Shown: positions 19,273 through 31,254, counted from the stretch's first letter. The stretch is DNA of 64,000 nucleotides from Proteus columbae (GCF_002777965.1 NZ_NGVR01000021.1:1-64000), one strand, 5' to 3'. The notes: a model not told the origin generated them from the sequence alone. Numbers and translations: made by a program.

Positions 19273-21198
19273 ATGGGTAAAATTATTGGTATTGACCTGG
19301 GTACAACTAACTCTTGTGTTGCTGTAATGGATGGCAAAACTGCCCGGGTTATTGAAAACGCAGAAGGCGATCGTACTACTCCTTCAATCGTTGCTTATGC
19401 ACAAGATGGTGAAATCTTAGTTGGTCAACCTGCAAAACGTCAGGCTGTGACTAACCCACAAAATACTTTGTTTGCCATCAAACGTTTAATTGGTCGTCGT
19501 TTTGATGATGCCGAAGTTCAACGTGACGTTGCTATCATGCCTTACAAAATTGTAAAAGCTGATAACGGTGATGCTTGGATTGAAGCTCGTAACGAAAAAA
19601 TGGCTCCACCACAAGTTTCTGCTGAAGTCCTGAAAAAAATGAAGAAAACAGCAGAAGACTATTTAGGTGAAGCAGTTACTGAAGCGGTTATTACTGTTCC
19701 TGCTTACTTTAACGATGCTCAACGTCAAGCAACTAAAGATGCGGGTCGTATCGCAGGTCTTGAAGTTAAACGTATTATTAACGAACCAACAGCGGCTGCT
19801 CTGGCTTACGGCTTAGATCGTGAAGTGGGTAACCGTACTATCGCAGTTTACGACTTAGGTGGTGGTACATTCGATATCTCTATCATCGAAATTGATGAAG
19901 TTGATGGCGAAAAAACCTATGAAGTTCTGTCAACCAATGGTGATACTCACTTAGGTGGTGAAGACTTCGATAGCCGTTTAATTAACTATTTAGTTGATGA
20001 ATTTAAGAAAGAACAAGGCATTGATCTACGTAACGATCCATTAGCAATGCAACGTCTGAAAGAAGCAGCAGAAAAAGCGAAAATCGAATTATCTTCTGCA
20101 CAACAAACAGATGTTAACTTGCCATACGTGACAGCAGATGCAACTGGTCCTAAACACTTAAATATCAAAGTCACTCGTGCAAAACTGGAATCTTTAGTTG
20201 AAGATTTAGTTAAACGTTCAATGGAACCAGTACGTGTTGCATTAGAAGATGCAGGCCTGAAAGTTAGCGAAGTTAACGACGTTATTCTGGTTGGTGGTCA
20301 AACTCGTATGCCAATGGTTCAAAAAACCGTTGCTGATTTCTTCGGTAAAGAGCCACGTAAAGACGTTAACCCAGATGAAGCTGTTGCAATGGGTGCAGCT
20401 GTTCAAGGTGGTGTGTTAGCGGGTGATGTTAAAGACGTTCTGTTACTTGACGTAACACCACTGTCTTTAGGTATCGAAACAATGGGTGGTGTAATGACTT
20501 CCCTGATTGCGAAAAATACCACAATTCCAACTAAACATAGCCAAGTGTTCTCTACCGCAGAAGATAACCAATCTGCTGTAACTATTCACGTATTACAAGG
20601 TGAACGTAAACGTGCAAGTGATAACAAATCACTGGGTCAGTTTAACTTAGATGGTATTCAAGCTGCACCACGCGGTATGCCACAAATCGAAGTGACTTTT
20701 GACATCGATGCTGATGGTATCTTGCATGTATCAGCAAAAGATAAAAACAGTGGTCGTGAGCAAAACATCACAATCAAAGCTTCTTCTGGTTTAAATGAAG
20801 ATGAAATCCAAAAAATGGTTCGTGATGCAGAAGCAAACGCAGAAGCTGACCGTAAGTTTGAAGAATTAGTACAAACTCGTAACCAAGCTGACCAATTAGT
20901 TCACGGCACACGTAAACAAATTGAAGAAGCGGGTGATAAATTACCAGCGAACGATAAAGAAGCTATCGAAAAAGCGGTAAGCGAGTTAGAAATTGCTTCT
21001 AAAGGCGAAGATAAAGACGCTATTGAAGCAAAAATTAAAGCATTAGTTGAAGCTTCTGAAAAACTGCTGGAAATCGCACAACAACAAGCTCAAGCAGGTG
21101 CGGCTGGTAACGCTGCGGGTGCTGATGCAAGTGCGAAGAAAGATGACGACGTTGTCGATGCAGAATTTGAAGAAGTCGACGGCAAAGACAAGAAATAA
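19273..21198 (+). CDS. dnaK: Molecular chaperone DnaK (Hsp70)
   Basis: DnaK binds and releases unfolded peptides in an ATP-dependent cycle with DnaJ and GrpE, and also restrains sigma-32. The 641 residues include the actin-like ATPase ([13 protein letters not shown] at the start, [12 protein letters not shown] near 194), the conserved linker [13 protein letters not shown] near 390, the peptide-binding domain, and a helical lid ending in an acidic EEVDGKDKK tail. Two heat-shock promoters and a strong GGAGG site (19260-19264) precede it. It forms an operon with dnaJ, 105 bp downstream. Confidence 0.98.
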   Translation: MGKIIGIDLGTTNSCVAVMDGKTARVIENAEGDRTTPSIVAYAQDGEILVGQPAKRQAVTNPQNTLFAIKRLIGRRFDDAEVQRDVAIMPYKIVKADNGDAWIEARNEKMAPPQVSAEVLKKMKKTAEDYLGEAVTEAVITVPAYFNDAQRQATKDAGRIAGLEVKRIINEPTAAALAYGLDREVGNRTIAVYDLGGGTFDISIIEIDEVDGEKTYEVLSTNGDTHLGGEDFDSRLINYLVDEFKKEQGIDLRNDPLAMQRLKEAAEKAKIELSSAQQTDVNLPYVTADATGPKHLNIKVTRAKLESLVEDLVKRSMEPVRVALEDAGLKVSEVNDVILVGGQTRMPMVQKTVADFFGKEPRKDVNPDEAVAMGAAVQGGVLAGDVKDVLLLDVTPLSLGIETMGGVMTSLIAKNTTIPTKHSQVFSTAEDNQSAVTIHVLQGERKRASDNKSLGQFNLDGIQAAPRGMPQIEVTFDIDADGILHVSAKDKNSGREQNITIKASSGLNEDEIQKMVRDAEANAEADRKFEELVQTRNQADQLVHGTRKQIEEAGDKLPANDKEAIEKAVSELEIASKGEDKDAIEAKIKALVEASEKLLEIAQQQAQAGAAGNAAGADASAKKDDDVVDAEFEEVDGKDKK

Positions 21199-21248
21199 TG
21201 CCCTTAACGGGCCACGGTAACTCACCTGTGAATAGTTACTGATACCGA

Positions 21249-21280
21249 ACACGGGCGTCGAGGAAACTCAACGCCCGTGT
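21249..21280 (+). other. Strong hairpin in the dnaK-dnaJ intergenic region
   Basis: ACACGGGCGT (21249-21258) pairs perfectly with ACGCCCGTGT (21271-21280), and an inner GAG/CTC stem closes a GAAA loop. No T-run follows, so full termination is unlikely; it may lower dnaJ expression relative to dnaK or set an RNA 3' end. The E. coli dnaK-dnaJ gap is known to yield the small RNA tpke11, which makes this a plausible equivalent. Confidence 0.6.
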
Positions 21281-21303
21281 GCTTATGTCAAGGGTAATCT
21301 AGA

Positions 21304-22443
21304 ATGGCGAAAAGAGATTTTTACGAAGTACTCGGTTTAAGTAAAACTGCCGACGAAAAAGAAATTAAACGCGCATATAAGCGTTTAGCAATGAAATATC
21401 ACCCAGACCGAAATCAAGGTGATAAAGAGTCAGAAGCAAAATTCAAAGAAATCAAAGAAGCCTATGAAATCTTAAGTGATGCTCAAAAACGTGCGGCTTA
21501 TGATCAGTATGGTCATGCTGCGTTTGAACAGGGTGGATTTGGTGGTCAAGGTGGCGGCGGCTTCGGCGGTGGTGCTGACTTTGGTGATATCTTTGGTGAT
21601 GTATTTGGCGATATTTTTGGTGGTGGTCGCCGTCAACAACGCGCAGCGCGTGGTTCTGACTTACAATACAACATGGATCTAACGCTTGAAGAAGCTGTTC
21701 GTGGTGTTGCGAAAGAAATTCGTATACCTACATTAGAAACATGTGACAAATGCCATGGTAGCGGTGCTAAAGAAGGTACATCAGCAGAAACCTGTTCTAC
21801 TTGTCATGGCGCTGGTCAGGTTCATTTACGTCAAGGTTTCTTCACTGTACAGCAAGCATGTCCAACTTGTCATGGTCGCGGTAAAGTGATTAAAGAGCCT
21901 TGCTCTAAATGTCATGGTGATGGTCGTGTTGAACGCTCTAAAACGTTGTCTGTTAAAATTCCAGCCGGTGTTGATACAGGCGACCGTATTCGCTTAAGTG
22001 GTGAAGGTGAAGCCGGTGAAAACGGCGCACCAGCAGGCGATTTATACGTACAGGTTCATGTTCGTCAGCATCATATTTTTGAACGTGATGGCAATAACCT
22101 TTACTGTGAAGTCCCTATTAACTTCGCTATTGCGGCTTTAGGTGGAGAGATTGAAGTTCCAACACTTGATGGTCGTGTGAAACTTAAAATTCCAGCCGAA
22201 ACACAAACTGGTAAAATGTTCCGCATGAAAGGCAAAGGTGTTAAATCAGTACGTAGCAGCAGTATTGGTGACTTAATGTGCCGCGTTGTGGTTGAAACAC
22301 CAGTTAAACTCAATGAGAAACAAAAAGAGTTAATGCAACAACTGGGTGAATCATTTGGTGGCAAGAGTGGTGAGAAAAATACTCCTCGTTCTAAAAGCTT
22401 CTTAGATGGTGTGAAAAAATTCTTTGATGATTTAACAAAGTAA
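21304..22443 (+). CDS. dnaJ: Co-chaperone DnaJ (Hsp40)
   Basis: DnaJ delivers substrates to DnaK and stimulates its ATPase. The 379 residues show the J domain with HPD at 33-35, a Gly/Phe-rich linker (about 75-110), the zinc domain with four CxxCHGxG motifs ([32 protein letters not shown]) and the C-terminal substrate-binding domains. Length and order are those of the E. coli protein. It is the second gene of the dnaKJ operon and ends at a long shared terminator. Confidence 0.98.
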   Translation: MAKRDFYEVLGLSKTADEKEIKRAYKRLAMKYHPDRNQGDKESEAKFKEIKEAYEILSDAQKRAAYDQYGHAAFEQGGFGGQGGGGFGGGADFGDIFGDVFGDIFGGGRRQQRAARGSDLQYNMDLTLEEAVRGVAKEIRIPTLETCDKCHGSGAKEGTSAETCSTCHGAGQVHLRQGFFTVQQACPTCHGRGKVIKEPCSKCHGDGRVERSKTLSVKIPAGVDTGDRIRLSGEGEAGENGAPAGDLYVQVHVRQHHIFERDGNNLYCEVPINFAIAALGGEIEVPTLDGRVKLKIPAETQTGKMFRMKGKGVKSVRSSSIGDLMCRVVVETPVKLNEKQKELMQQLGESFGGKSGEKNTPRSKSFLDGVKKFFDDLTK

Positions 22444-22462
22444 TTTCTACTTAAATTTAATT

Positions 22463-22520
22463 AAAAAAGAAGCCTGATGATATGCTATTTAGTGATAATC
22501 ATCAGGCTTCTTCTCTTTTT
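22463..22520. terminator. Bidirectional terminator between dnaJ and the DMT permease gene
   Basis: GAAGCCTGATGAT (22469-22481) pairs perfectly with ATCATCAGGCTTC (22498-22510). An A-run on the left and a T-rich tail on the right serve the two convergent genes. Confidence 0.85.
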
Positions 22521-22553
22521 ATTCGTTATTGTTTTTATTTCAGTTTATCGAGA

Positions 22554-23399
22554 TTACCCCATCTTGATAGCAATAATACCCGCTAAAATTACAAAACACG
22601 CTAATAGCTGTTTACGGTTAAATTGCTCTTTTAATAGATAGACAGATAAGATCATGGCAAATAACACACTGGTTTCTCTTAAAGCAGCCACAAGTACGAT
22701 TGAAGCATGACTCATCGCCCATATCACAATGCCATAGCTTACCAACTGCATGATCCCACCTAAAAATGCGGGTTTCCAATAATCTTTTATCTTGGTTGTT
22801 AAATGTTGGCGATAACGAAGCCAAGCAAGTAAATACATCGCGATACCATTTAAAAAGAAGAGCCATAAAATATAAGCAAACGGCGTTTCACCTACACGAG
22901 AGCCATTACCATCAGATAGGGTATAACTTGCGGTAAATAATGCGGTAAGCAGCGCAAAAAAGAGTGCATCTTTACGTAAATTAAACTCGGCTATTTTCCT
23001 ACTGCGTGAGATAAGGATAATACCCAAAATGATAAATAAAATGCCGAGTAAGCCAGCTATTGGAAGTGTTTCATGGAAGAGAAAAAAACCAAGAAAAGCA
23101 GTCATCAATGGCGCACTACCACGAGAGATAGGGTAGACCTGATTAAAATCAGCCAAGGTATAACAACGACTTAAAGAGAGTGTGTAACCAACATGAAATA
23201 GAACGGAAAGGGCAAGCCACTTCCATGCACCAACATCAGGTAGACCAACCCAAAACAGAGCGGGGAGTGTTACAGCACCAGAAAAAAAAGTCAATAACGA
23301 GATCCCTAAAAATCGATCACTGCCTACTTTAACCAATGCATTCCAACATGCATGAAAGATAGCAGCAAATAAAACGGCAATAAAAACAGTAATCGACAT
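22554..23399 (-). CDS. EamA/DMT-family inner-membrane transporter
   Basis: The 281-residue protein has about ten hydrophobic segments arranged as two similar halves, typical of the EamA (drug/metabolite transporter) fold. The substrate cannot be inferred. I start it at M20 of the open frame (CAT at 23397-23399 on the plus strand), which gives the hydrophobic opening MSITVFIAVLFAAIFHACWN behind an AAGG site. The longer frame to 23456 adds a polar, unlikely leader. It lies between dnaJ and nhaA, where E. coli has unrelated genes, and is transcribed alone. Confidence 0.8.
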   Translation of the reverse strand: MSITVFIAVLFAAIFHACWNALVKVGSDRFLGISLLTFFSGAVTLPALFWVGLPDVGAWKWLALSVLFHVGYTLSLSRCYTLADFNQVYPISRGSAPLMTAFLGFFLFHETLPIAGLLGILFIILGIILISRSRKIAEFNLRKDALFFALLTALFTASYTLSDGNGSRVGETPFAYILWLFFLNGIAMYLLAWLRYRQHLTTKIKDYWKPAFLGGIMQLVSYGIVIWAMSHASIVLVAALRETSVLFAMILSVYLLKEQFNRKQLLACFVILAGIIAIKMG

Positions 23400-23851
23400 A
23401 TTGATAGAAACCTTAGTGTAATGTGAGTATTTACTATCTATAAGACAATAACACAATGGTTAAATAGTGAAATGGATAACATTTTCTTTTCTCTTATCAT
23501 TTTGAAATATTGTAAATAAAAAAGATAAGAATAATAAATTTTTGATAATTAAAGATTGATATTTTTGATCTATTTTATCAATTGGTATGATTTATCAAAA
23601 GAGATGCTTGTTTTTGCTTAATGTTAAAAAATGATATTAATATTCAATAGGTTATTTTAACATCTCTTAATTATTGTTGTTTATTTTATTATTGAAAGAT
23701 CATGTTGATGAATTGATACTATTCATCTTGTTTTTCTTGATATTTCCTTTTCAATTCGAATAACTCGAGTTATTATCCATAAATAATCTGTTTTTTGCGA
23801 ATCCATGATTAGCATATTATTAACAAGATTAGTTATTTTGAGGTTAATATT
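23400..23851. other. Gene-free region between the DMT permease gene and nhaA
   Basis: About 450 bp of very AT-rich sequence separates two divergent genes. It must hold both promoters and the NhaR target sites expected upstream of nhaA, but I could not place them by eye. Confidence 0.4.
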
Positions 23852-25030
23852 ATGACGGCAATTATTAGACAGTTTTTGAGATTAGAGGCATCAGGCGGTA
23901 TTCTTCTGATTATTGCTGCTATTATCGCATTGATTATGGCGAATACACCTCTAAGTGCTTTGTATAATGAGTTTTTATCTATTCCTATCATGATCAAATT
24001 CGGCGTGTTCGAACTTGATAAGCCATTATTACTTTGGGTAAATGATGCCTTAATGGCGATCTTTTTCTTAGTGGTAGGATTAGAAGTTAAACGTGAATTA
24101 AAAGAAGGCTCTTTAGCTCAGCGCGATAGAGCCATTTTCCCTGCGATAGCCGCAGTCGGTGGTATGTTAGCACCTGCATTGGTTTATTTGATGTTTAATC
24201 ATGCGGACGCCGTTGGGCAACAAGGTTGGGCAATTCCAGCCGCAACAGACATTGCTTTTGCACTGGGTGTTATGGCATTACTTGGTAAGCGTGTTCCTGT
24301 TGAGTTAAAAGTCTTCTTATTAGCATTAGCCATCATTGATGACTTAGGTGTTATCGTCATTATTGCGCTCTTTTATTCAAAGAGTATTGCACTAATGCCT
24401 CTCGCTTTGGCGGGTTTGATAGTGATTGCCTTGGGCATAATGAACTGGCGTAAAGTAGGTAATACGGCGGCTTATTTAATTCTTGGGTTTATTTTGTGGG
24501 TGTGTATTTTAAAATCAGGTATTCATGCAACGATTGCAGGTGTGATTGTTGGATTCCTTATCCCATTAAGAAATAAAGAGGGTGATTCTCCTTCTGAAGA
24601 ATTAGAGCATGTGCTACACCCTTGGGTTGCCTATTTTATTTTACCGCTGTTCGCATTTAGTAACGCCGGGGTTTCTTTAAATGGCGTAACGCTTGATGGC
24701 ATGTTATCTGCCTTACCGTTAGGTATCGCGTTAGGTCTATTTTTAGGTAAGCCGATTGGAATTTTCCTCTTTAGCTGGATTTCGGTAAAACTAGGCATTG
24801 CAAAATTACCAGATGCGATTAATCTTAAACAAATATTTGCAGTATCTGTGCTATGTGGTATCGGTTTTACTATGTCTATCTTTATCGCAGGATTAGCATT
24901 TGATGGCGCAGATGAGGCTTATAATACCTACGCTAAGCTTGGTATTTTAGTCGGTTCAACAGTAGCCGCAGTTGCGGGATATTTGTTGCTTCGTTCTGTT
25001 TTGCCGAAGTTAAAAACGAAGTCAATATAG
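23852..25030 (+). CDS. nhaA: Na+/H+ antiporter NhaA
   Basis: NhaA expels sodium or lithium in exchange for protons and protects against salt and alkaline pH. The 392 residues form about twelve membrane segments. The essential acidic residues are in place: D133 in [10 protein letters not shown], and D163-D164 in AIIDDLG. Length is close to the 388 of E. coli. The nhaR regulator gene follows, as in E. coli, where NhaR activates nhaA in response to sodium; a strong terminator separates them here. Confidence 0.97.
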   Translation: MTAIIRQFLRLEASGGILLIIAAIIALIMANTPLSALYNEFLSIPIMIKFGVFELDKPLLLWVNDALMAIFFLVVGLEVKRELKEGSLAQRDRAIFPAIAAVGGMLAPALVYLMFNHADAVGQQGWAIPAATDIAFALGVMALLGKRVPVELKVFLLALAIIDDLGVIVIIALFYSKSIALMPLALAGLIVIALGIMNWRKVGNTAAYLILGFILWVCILKSGIHATIAGVIVGFLIPLRNKEGDSPSEELEHVLHPWVAYFILPLFAFSNAGVSLNGVTLDGMLSALPLGIALGLFLGKPIGIFLFSWISVKLGIAKLPDAINLKQIFAVSVLCGIGFTMSIFIAGLAFDGADEAYNTYAKLGILVGSTVAAVAGYLLLRSVLPKLKTKSI

Positions 25031-25089
25031 GGAAATTTATTACGGATTTGAGTTTCTCAACACAATAAATACCGAGCTATATATTTAAA

Positions 25090-25129
25090 CCTACGGTGCA
25101 ATACAGTGTATTGTGCCGTAGGTGTTTTT
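25090..25129 (+). terminator. Terminator between nhaA and nhaR
   Basis: CCTACGGTGCAATACA (25090-25105) pairs with TGTATTGTGCCGTAGG (25107-25122), with two adjacent wobble pairs, then TG and five T. It implies that nhaR has, at least in part, its own promoter. Confidence 0.8.
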
Positions 25130-25220
25130 ATGAGGATTGGATGCAAGGAAAGCCAATCGCAAACTAATGCGTTATTACATAGTCTGTGTTTGAAGCACAG
25201 AAGTTGAAAGGAAGATAACT

Positions 25221-26141
25221 ATGCGGGTGTCACATCTCAATTTTAACCATCTTTATTATTTTTGGCATGTGTGTAAAGAAGGCTCTGTTGTGGGTGCAGC
25301 GCAAGCGCTGTATCTGACACCTCAGACAATTACAGGGCAAATTAAAGCATTAGAAGAAAGATTGGGTGGCAAGTTATTTAAACGTCAAGGAAGAGGATTA
25401 GTCCCTTCAGAATTGGGACAACTCATTTTTCGTTATGCCGATAAAATGTTTATGCTCAGCCAAGAAATGCTGGATATCGTCAACTACAGTCGTGAATCGA
25501 ATTTACTGTTTGATGTTGGTGTTGCGGATGCATTATCAAAACAATTAGTCAGTCGCGTATTAGAAACGGCAGTAATTGATAATGAGCAAATCCATCTACG
25601 TTGTTTTGAATCTACGCATGAACTATTACTAGAGCAATTAAGTCAACATAAGCTGGATATGATCCTATCAGATTGCCCAGTGGATTCATCACAACAAGAA
25701 GGTCTGTTCTCTGTAAAACTTGGCGAATGTAATATGAGCTTTTTTTGCAGTCATCCTCTCCCTGAAAAACCGTTTCCTGAATGTTTAGAAGAGCGAAAGC
25801 TCCTCATTCCGGGTCGCCGATATATGTTAGGCCGCCATTTATTAACATGGATACGTAATAAAAACCTTCAAGTGGAAATATTGGGTGAGTTTGATGATGC
25901 GGCATTAATGAAAGCATTCGGCTTAAATTATAATGCTATCTTTGTAGCGCCTTCACTGTATACCGATGAAACTTTTGCTCACAGTAATATCGAAGAGATT
26001 GGGATGCTTGATACGGTAAAAGAAGAGTACTACGCGATTTTTGCAGAGCGAATGATCCAACATCCAGCGGTTCAACGTGTTTGTAATACAGATTTTTCAG
26101 AACTCTTTAATGGAGATAAAAAGAGCGTTGTAAATCCATAA
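25221..26141 (+). CDS. nhaR: LysR-type transcriptional activator NhaR
   Basis: This 306-residue LysR-type regulator follows E. coli NhaR (301 residues) closely. The N-terminal helix-turn-helix is in [20 protein letters not shown] (about 22-41) and the C-terminal effector domain carries conserved blocks such as [11 protein letters not shown]. NhaR activates nhaA when sodium is high and in E. coli also affects osmC and pga genes. It converges on rpsT with a shared terminator. Confidence 0.95.
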   Translation: MRVSHLNFNHLYYFWHVCKEGSVVGAAQALYLTPQTITGQIKALEERLGGKLFKRQGRGLVPSELGQLIFRYADKMFMLSQEMLDIVNYSRESNLLFDVGVADALSKQLVSRVLETAVIDNEQIHLRCFESTHELLLEQLSQHKLDMILSDCPVDSSQQEGLFSVKLGECNMSFFCSHPLPEKPFPECLEERKLLIPGRRYMLGRHLLTWIRNKNLQVEILGEFDDAALMKAFGLNYNAIFVAPSLYTDETFAHSNIEEIGMLDTVKEEYYAIFAERMIQHPAVQRVCNTDFSELFNGDKKSVVNP

Positions 26142-26170
26142 ATGGGTTGCGGTTAAAAAGTAGAAAATAA

Positions 26171-26194
26171 AAAACCGGCATAAGCCGGTTTTTT
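26171..26194. terminator. Bidirectional terminator between nhaR and rpsT
   Basis: AAAACCGGC (26171-26179), loop ATAA, GCCGGTTTT (26184-26192), with A and T tracts on the two sides. Confidence 0.9.
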
Positions 26195-26213
26195 ATAACA
26201 CAAGAAAGCAATA

Positions 26214-26474
26214 TTACATTGCTTTGATTTGTGCTTGCAGATTAGCTTTATGACGTGCAGCTTTATTCTTGTGAATTAAGCCTTTAGTTGCCTGACGGTC
26301 AACAATTGGTTGCATGTCATTAAATGCTTTTTGTGCTGCTTCTTTATCACCTGAAGCAACTGCTGCGTATACTTTTTTGATGTAAGTACGCATCATAGAA
26401 CGACGGCTTGCGTTGTGCTGACGACGCTTTTCAGACTGAACCGCACGTTTCTTAGCTGATTTGATATTAGCCAA
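26214..26474 (-). CDS. rpsT: 30S ribosomal protein S20
   Basis: An 86-residue, lysine- and arginine-rich helical protein (87 in E. coli) that binds 16S rRNA and stabilises the 30S subunit. The opening [18 protein letters not shown] is the family signature. It is transcribed alone on the minus strand between nhaR and ribF as in E. coli. Confidence 0.98.
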   Translation of the reverse strand: MANIKSAKKRAVQSEKRRQHNASRRSMMRTYIKKVYAAVASGDKEAAQKAFNDMQPIVDRQATKGLIHKNKAARHKANLQAQIKAM

Positions 26475-26523
26475 GTTCCAACTCCCAAATATATTCTAGC
26501 GAGGACAAATACAAAGGTGAAGG

Positions 26524-26552
26524 AATATGCCTTTTCAACCTAAGTTTGTCAA
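26524..26552 (-). promoter_or_regulatory. Candidate promoter of rpsT
   Basis: On the minus strand TTGACA (plus-strand 26547-26552) and CATATT (26524-26529) are 17 bp apart, about 50 bp before the rpsT start. The remainder of the rpsT-ribF gap shows only a further possible ribF promoter. Confidence 0.6.
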
Positions 26553-26870
26553 TGGATTTATACAAAATTAGCGTCGTTGTACGCGACACTTGTTTCGTTG
26601 TGATGGCGCAAGATTTTATCAGTTAAGACGGGTAGAATACAGTCTTTTGAGTGAAAAAATCATCAAAATCGTGTATATGAGTAATAAATAATAGATTCTA
26701 ATAGGATCTACGCTTGATTTTATGCGATTTTATAACCAAGAAGTGAGTGATAGTCCATTTTTTGTTTGATGTGAGCAATCAAATTTAAGAATAACAGTGA
26801 ATCGACTCGTCGAGATATTACTCATCAATAAACATTGATATATTGGGTTACTCTCAAGCCTTTGACAAGG

Positions 26871-26876
26871 TATAAT
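26871..26876 (+). promoter_or_regulatory. Candidate -10 element for ribF
   Basis: A perfect TATAAT lies 30 bp before the ribF start codon. No good -35 is seen at 17 bp, so this is tentative. Confidence 0.3.
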
Positions 26877-26905
26877 CCAATAATTTCCACGGTATTGAGC
26901 CAGTT

Positions 26906-27847
26906 ATGGAGCTAATTCGCGGTATACAAAATATTAGAGCGCTACACCACGGTTGCGTTCTGACAATTGGGAATTTTGATGGTGTCCATAGAGGCCATCA
27001 GGCATTATTGAAACACTTGAAGCAAGAGGCATCACAGCGAGGATTACCTACGGTTGTGATGACATTTGAACCTCAGCCACTTGAGTTCTTTTTACCAGAA
27101 AAGGCACCAGCACGTCTTACTCGTTTACGAGACAAGATTAAGTATTTAGCTGAATGTGGTATTGATTATCTTTTGTGTGTCAAATTTGATAAACAATTTG
27201 CAGCGCAAACCCCAGAAGAATTTGTTTCATCACTATTGGTGAATAAGTTAGGGGTGAAGTTTCTTGCTATTGGCGATGATTTTCGCTTTGGCAAAAACCG
27301 TGAAGGTGATTTTCACTTTTTACAACAAGCCGGTGCAAGATATGGATTTAAAGTCGCTAATACCGAAAGTTATTGCGATAAAGGATTGCGTATCAGTAGC
27401 ACTGCAGTACGAGAAGCGTTACTCAATGATGATTTAGTCCTTGCTGAATCACTATTAGGACACCCTTACAGCGTTTGTGGGCGTGTTGTTCATGGTAATG
27501 AATTGGGTAGAACTATTGGTTTTCCGACAGCCAATATTCCTATGAAGCGCTTAGTTGCACCAGTTAAAGGCGTTTATGCTGTTGATGTTTATTTACCAGA
27601 TAATCAATCACCTTTACCCGGTGTGGCAAATATCGGAAGTCGTCCTACTGTAAAAGGGAAGGGCGTACAACTAGAAGTTCATTTAATCGACGTTAATATG
27701 GATTTATATGGACGTCGTATTGATGTTGTGTTACGAAAGAAATTACGTAATGAACAGCGATTTGCATCATTGGATGCATTGAAGCAGCAAATCGCAGATG
27801 ATGTGGCTACTGCTAGGGATTTTTTATCGCAGCGGTCGGAGTCATAA
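26906..27847 (+). CDS. ribF: Bifunctional riboflavin kinase / FAD synthetase
   Basis: RibF makes FMN from riboflavin and then FAD from FMN. The 313 residues (same as E. coli) hold the N-terminal nucleotidyltransferase with IGNFDGVHRGHQALL near 21-35 and the C-terminal kinase with GRTIGFPTANI near 206-216. It starts the ribF-ileS-lspA-fkpB-ispH cluster, whose order is the same in E. coli. Confidence 0.97.
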   Translation: MELIRGIQNIRALHHGCVLTIGNFDGVHRGHQALLKHLKQEASQRGLPTVVMTFEPQPLEFFLPEKAPARLTRLRDKIKYLAECGIDYLLCVKFDKQFAAQTPEEFVSSLLVNKLGVKFLAIGDDFRFGKNREGDFHFLQQAGARYGFKVANTESYCDKGLRISSTAVREALLNDDLVLAESLLGHPYSVCGRVVHGNELGRTIGFPTANIPMKRLVAPVKGVYAVDVYLPDNQSPLPGVANIGSRPTVKGKGVQLEVHLIDVNMDLYGRRIDVVLRKKLRNEQRFASLDALKQQIADDVATARDFLSQRSES

Positions 27848-27876
27848 ACTAGCGGAAAATTGGAACTGAGAATCGA

Positions 27877-30687
27877 ATGAGTGACTATAAAAATACCCTG
27901 AACTTACCAGAAACAGGGTTCCCTATGCGCGGGGATTTAGCAAAGCGCGAGCCAGAGATGTTATCACGTTGGTACAAAGAAGGTTTGTATCAAGCAATTC
28001 GTCAGGCTAAAAGTGGTAAGAAAACATTTATTTTGCACGATGGCCCTCCATACGCTAACGGCAATATTCATATTGGTCACTCAGTAAACAAAATTCTCAA
28101 AGATATTATTATTAAATCCAAAGGGCTGTCAGGCTTTGATTCTCCGTACATTCCAGGATGGGATTGTCACGGATTACCTATCGAACTAAAAGTTGAACAA
28201 ATCGTAGGTAAACCAGGAGAGAAAATATCTGCAGCGCAATTCCGCGAGGAATGCCGTAAATACGCTTACGAGCAAATTGAAGCACAGAAAAAAGATTTTA
28301 TTCGTTTAGGTGTTCTAGGAGATTGGGAAAAACCTTATCTTACAATGGACTATAAAACTGAAGCGAATACTATTCGTGCATTAGCGCGTATTATCGCGAA
28401 TGGTCACCTGTTAAAAGGGGCTAAACCTGTTCACTGGTGTACAGCATGTGGTTCATCGCTGGCAGAAGCTGAAGTTGAATATTACGATAAAACTTCACCT
28501 TCAATTGACGTGCGTTTCACCGCAGTTGATCCAAACGTAGTTGCTGCAAAATTTGGTGCAGCAACAGATAAGCCTATTTCTTTGGTTATCTGGACAACAA
28601 CGCCTTGGACATTACCTGCTAACCGCGCTATCGCATTAAATGCAGAATTTAATTATGCATTGGTCTCTTTTAACGACGAATGCGTGATTTTAGCCACTGA
28701 TCTTGTTGAAGGCGTAATGAAGCGCATTGGCGTAACAAGCTGGGCTGTTTTAGGCGAATGTAAAGGTGCTGATTTAGAATTACTGCGCTTTAATCATCCT
28801 TTCATGGGCTTTGATGTGCCAGCCATTTTAGGCGATCACGTTACGTTAGATGCGGGTACAGGTGCGGTACATACTGCACCGGGTCATGGTCCTGATGACT
28901 TTGTTATCGGTCAAAAATACGGCTTAGAAGTAGCAAACCCAGTTGGACCAAATGGGTGTTATTTACCGAATACCTACCCAACATTAGATGGCGTGTTTGT
29001 CTTTAAAGCGAATGATGTCATTGTTGAGCTGTTGAAAGAAAAAGGCGCACTGTTACATCACGAAGCGATGCAACACAGCTATCCATGTTGCTGGAGACAC
29101 AAAACTCCAGTTATTTTCCGTGCAACGCCACAATGGTTTATCGGCATGGATAAAAACGGGTTACGCCAACAATCACTTAAAGAGATCAAAGGTGTTAAAT
29201 GGATCCCTGATTGGGGTCAAGCACGTATTGAATCAATGGTTGAAAATCGCCCTGACTGGTGTATCTCTCGCCAACGTACTTGGGGTACACCAATGTCTCT
29301 GTTTGTTCATAAAGAGACGCAAGAGCCACATCCACGTACTTTAGAGTTAATGGAAGAAGTGGCAAAACGTGTTGAAGTTAGCGGTATCCAAGCATGGTGG
29401 GATTTAGATATCCGTGAAGTGCTGGGTGATGAAGCTGATGATTACATGAAAACACCAGATACGCTGGACGTATGGTTCGATTCAGGATCAACACACTCAA
29501 CGGTGGTTGATGCACGTCCTGAATTCCACGGTAATTCAGCGGATATGTATTTAGAAGGTTCTGACCAACATCGTGGTTGGTTTATGTCTTCACTTATGAT
29601 TTCTACAGCGATTAAAGGTAAAGCCCCTTACCGTGAAGTCTTAACACACGGTTTCACCGTAGATGGACAAGGCCGTAAGATGTCTAAATCTATCGGTAAC
29701 ACAGTAAGTCCACAAGATGTGATGGATAAACTGGGTGCTGATATTTTACGTTTATGGGTTGCATCAACTGATTACACTGGTGAAATCGCCGTATCTGATG
29801 AGATCTTAAAACGTTCTGCGGATACTTATCGCCGTATTCGTAATACCGCGCGTTTCTTCTTAGCGAACTTAAATGGATTTGATCCTGTAAAACACCAAGT
29901 GAAGCCAGAAGATATGGTAACACTGGATCGTTGGGCAGTAGGCCGTGCACAAGCTGCACAAGCTGATATTTTAAAACACTATGAAAATTATGATTTCCAT
30001 AATGTGATCCAGCGCCTAATGCAGTTCTGCTCAGTGGAAATGGGATCTTTCTATTTAGATATCATTAAAGACCGTCAATACACCGCGAAAAGCGATAGCG
30101 TTGCTCGTCGTAGTTGCCAAACTGCGTTATTCCATATCAGTGAAGCATTAGTTCGTTGGATGGCACCAGTTATGTCATTCACAGCAGACGAGATCTGGAA
30201 TGAGTTACCAGGTGAACGTGCAAAATATGTCTTAACGGAAGAATGGTATACCGATTTATTTGGCTTAGATACATCAGAAACCTTAAATGATGACTACTGG
30301 GCTGAATTACTTGCCGTTCGTGGTGAAGTCAACAAAGTATTAGAGCAAGCTCGTACAGATAAACAACTGCGTGGCTCTTTAGAAGCATCAGTAACTCTGT
30401 ATGCAGATAAAGCTTTAGCAGATAAGTTAAATGCGTTAGGTAACGAACTGCGTTTTGTTTTATTAACTTCTCAAGCGAAAGTAGCAGATATTAATGAAGC
30501 ACCAGAAACCGCATTAGCTTCTGATATGGCGGGTTTAAAAATCGCCTTTAACAAAGCAGATGGCGAAAAATGTCCTCGTTGCTGGCATTATGCGACAGAT
30601 ATCGGTCAAGTAGCGGAACACGCTGAATTATGCGGACGCTGTGTTACTAACGTAGCCGGTAACGGTGAAGAACGTAAGTTTGCTTAA
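27877..30687 (+). CDS. ileS: Isoleucyl-tRNA synthetase
   Basis: This class I synthetase charges tRNA-Ile and edits valine. The 936 residues contain the HIGH motif at 65-68, the editing (CP1) insertion with [16 protein letters not shown] at 601-605, and a C-terminal zinc site with C899, C902, C919 and C922. It follows ribF by 29 bp and lies 3 bp before lspA, so the three are very likely cotranscribed. Confidence 0.98.
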   Translation: MSDYKNTLNLPETGFPMRGDLAKREPEMLSRWYKEGLYQAIRQAKSGKKTFILHDGPPYANGNIHIGHSVNKILKDIIIKSKGLSGFDSPYIPGWDCHGLPIELKVEQIVGKPGEKISAAQFREECRKYAYEQIEAQKKDFIRLGVLGDWEKPYLTMDYKTEANTIRALARIIANGHLLKGAKPVHWCTACGSSLAEAEVEYYDKTSPSIDVRFTAVDPNVVAAKFGAATDKPISLVIWTTTPWTLPANRAIALNAEFNYALVSFNDECVILATDLVEGVMKRIGVTSWAVLGECKGADLELLRFNHPFMGFDVPAILGDHVTLDAGTGAVHTAPGHGPDDFVIGQKYGLEVANPVGPNGCYLPNTYPTLDGVFVFKANDVIVELLKEKGALLHHEAMQHSYPCCWRHKTPVIFRATPQWFIGMDKNGLRQQSLKEIKGVKWIPDWGQARIESMVENRPDWCISRQRTWGTPMSLFVHKETQEPHPRTLELMEEVAKRVEVSGIQAWWDLDIREVLGDEADDYMKTPDTLDVWFDSGSTHSTVVDARPEFHGNSADMYLEGSDQHRGWFMSSLMISTAIKGKAPYREVLTHGFTVDGQGRKMSKSIGNTVSPQDVMDKLGADILRLWVASTDYTGEIAVSDEILKRSADTYRRIRNTARFFLANLNGFDPVKHQVKPEDMVTLDRWAVGRAQAAQADILKHYENYDFHNVIQRLMQFCSVEMGSFYLDIIKDRQYTAKSDSVARRSCQTALFHISEALVRWMAPVMSFTADEIWNELPGERAKYVLTEEWYTDLFGLDTSETLNDDYWAELLAVRGEVNKVLEQARTDKQLRGSLEASVTLYADKALADKLNALGNELRFVLLTSQAKVADINEAPETALASDMAGLKIAFNKADGEKCPRCWHYATDIGQVAEHAELCGRCVTNVAGNGEERKFA

Positions 30688-30690
30688 TTA

Positions 30691-31206
30691 ATGAAGAAAA
30701 CACTTTGCTCTACAGGTTTACGCTGGCTATGGCTAGCTGTCGCCGTAGTGATGTTGGATTTAGGAACGAAACAGTATTTCATGCAGACATTTCGTCTGTA
30801 TGAATCTGTTGCCGTGATGCCTTTTTTCAACTTCACTTACGCCCATAACTATGGTGCTGCCTTTAGCTTTTTAGCAGATAAAGGGGGATGGCAACGTTGG
30901 TTTTTTGCACTGATTGCATTGGCAATCTGCATTACTTTATTGGTAATGATGTATAAAAACAAAGCGAGTGCCAAACTAAGTAACGTTGCTTATGCGCTAA
31001 TTATTGGCGGAGCATTGGGTAATCTCTCTGATCGTCTGATCCACGGGTTTGTCATCGATTTTCTTGATGTTTATGTCGGAGATTGGCATTGGCCTACCTT
31101 TAATATTGCTGATATGGGGATTTGTATCGGTGCAGGGCTTATTATTATTGAGAGCTTTTTTCCTGATAAAAATGTCAGTCCTCAAGATACAAAAAAGCAA
31201 AAGTAA
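30691..31206 (+). CDS. lspA: Lipoprotein signal peptidase (signal peptidase II)
   Basis: LspA cleaves the signal peptide from diacylated prolipoproteins in the inner membrane. The 171 residues span the membrane four times. The catalytic aspartates are D123 ([10 protein letters not shown]) and D141 (FNIADMGI), in the two conserved family motifs. It starts three bases after ileS. Confidence 0.96.
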   Translation: MKKTLCSTGLRWLWLAVAVVMLDLGTKQYFMQTFRLYESVAVMPFFNFTYAHNYGAAFSFLADKGGWQRWFFALIALAICITLLVMMYKNKASAKLSNVAYALIIGGALGNLSDRLIHGFVIDFLDVYVGDWHWPTFNIADMGICIGAGLIIIESFFPDKNVSPQDTKKQK

Positions 31207-31228
31207 TCAGACAAGAAGTTAACTAAAA

Positions 31229-31254
31229 TAACCCCTGCCTTATGGCGGGGGTTA
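31229..31254 (+). other. Intercistronic hairpin between lspA and fkpB
   Basis: AACCCCTGCC (31230-31239) pairs with GGCGGGGGTT (31244-31253), one wobble, loop TTAT. There is no T-run, so it may stabilise or process the operon mRNA, or attenuate it weakly, rather than terminate. Confidence 0.55.
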
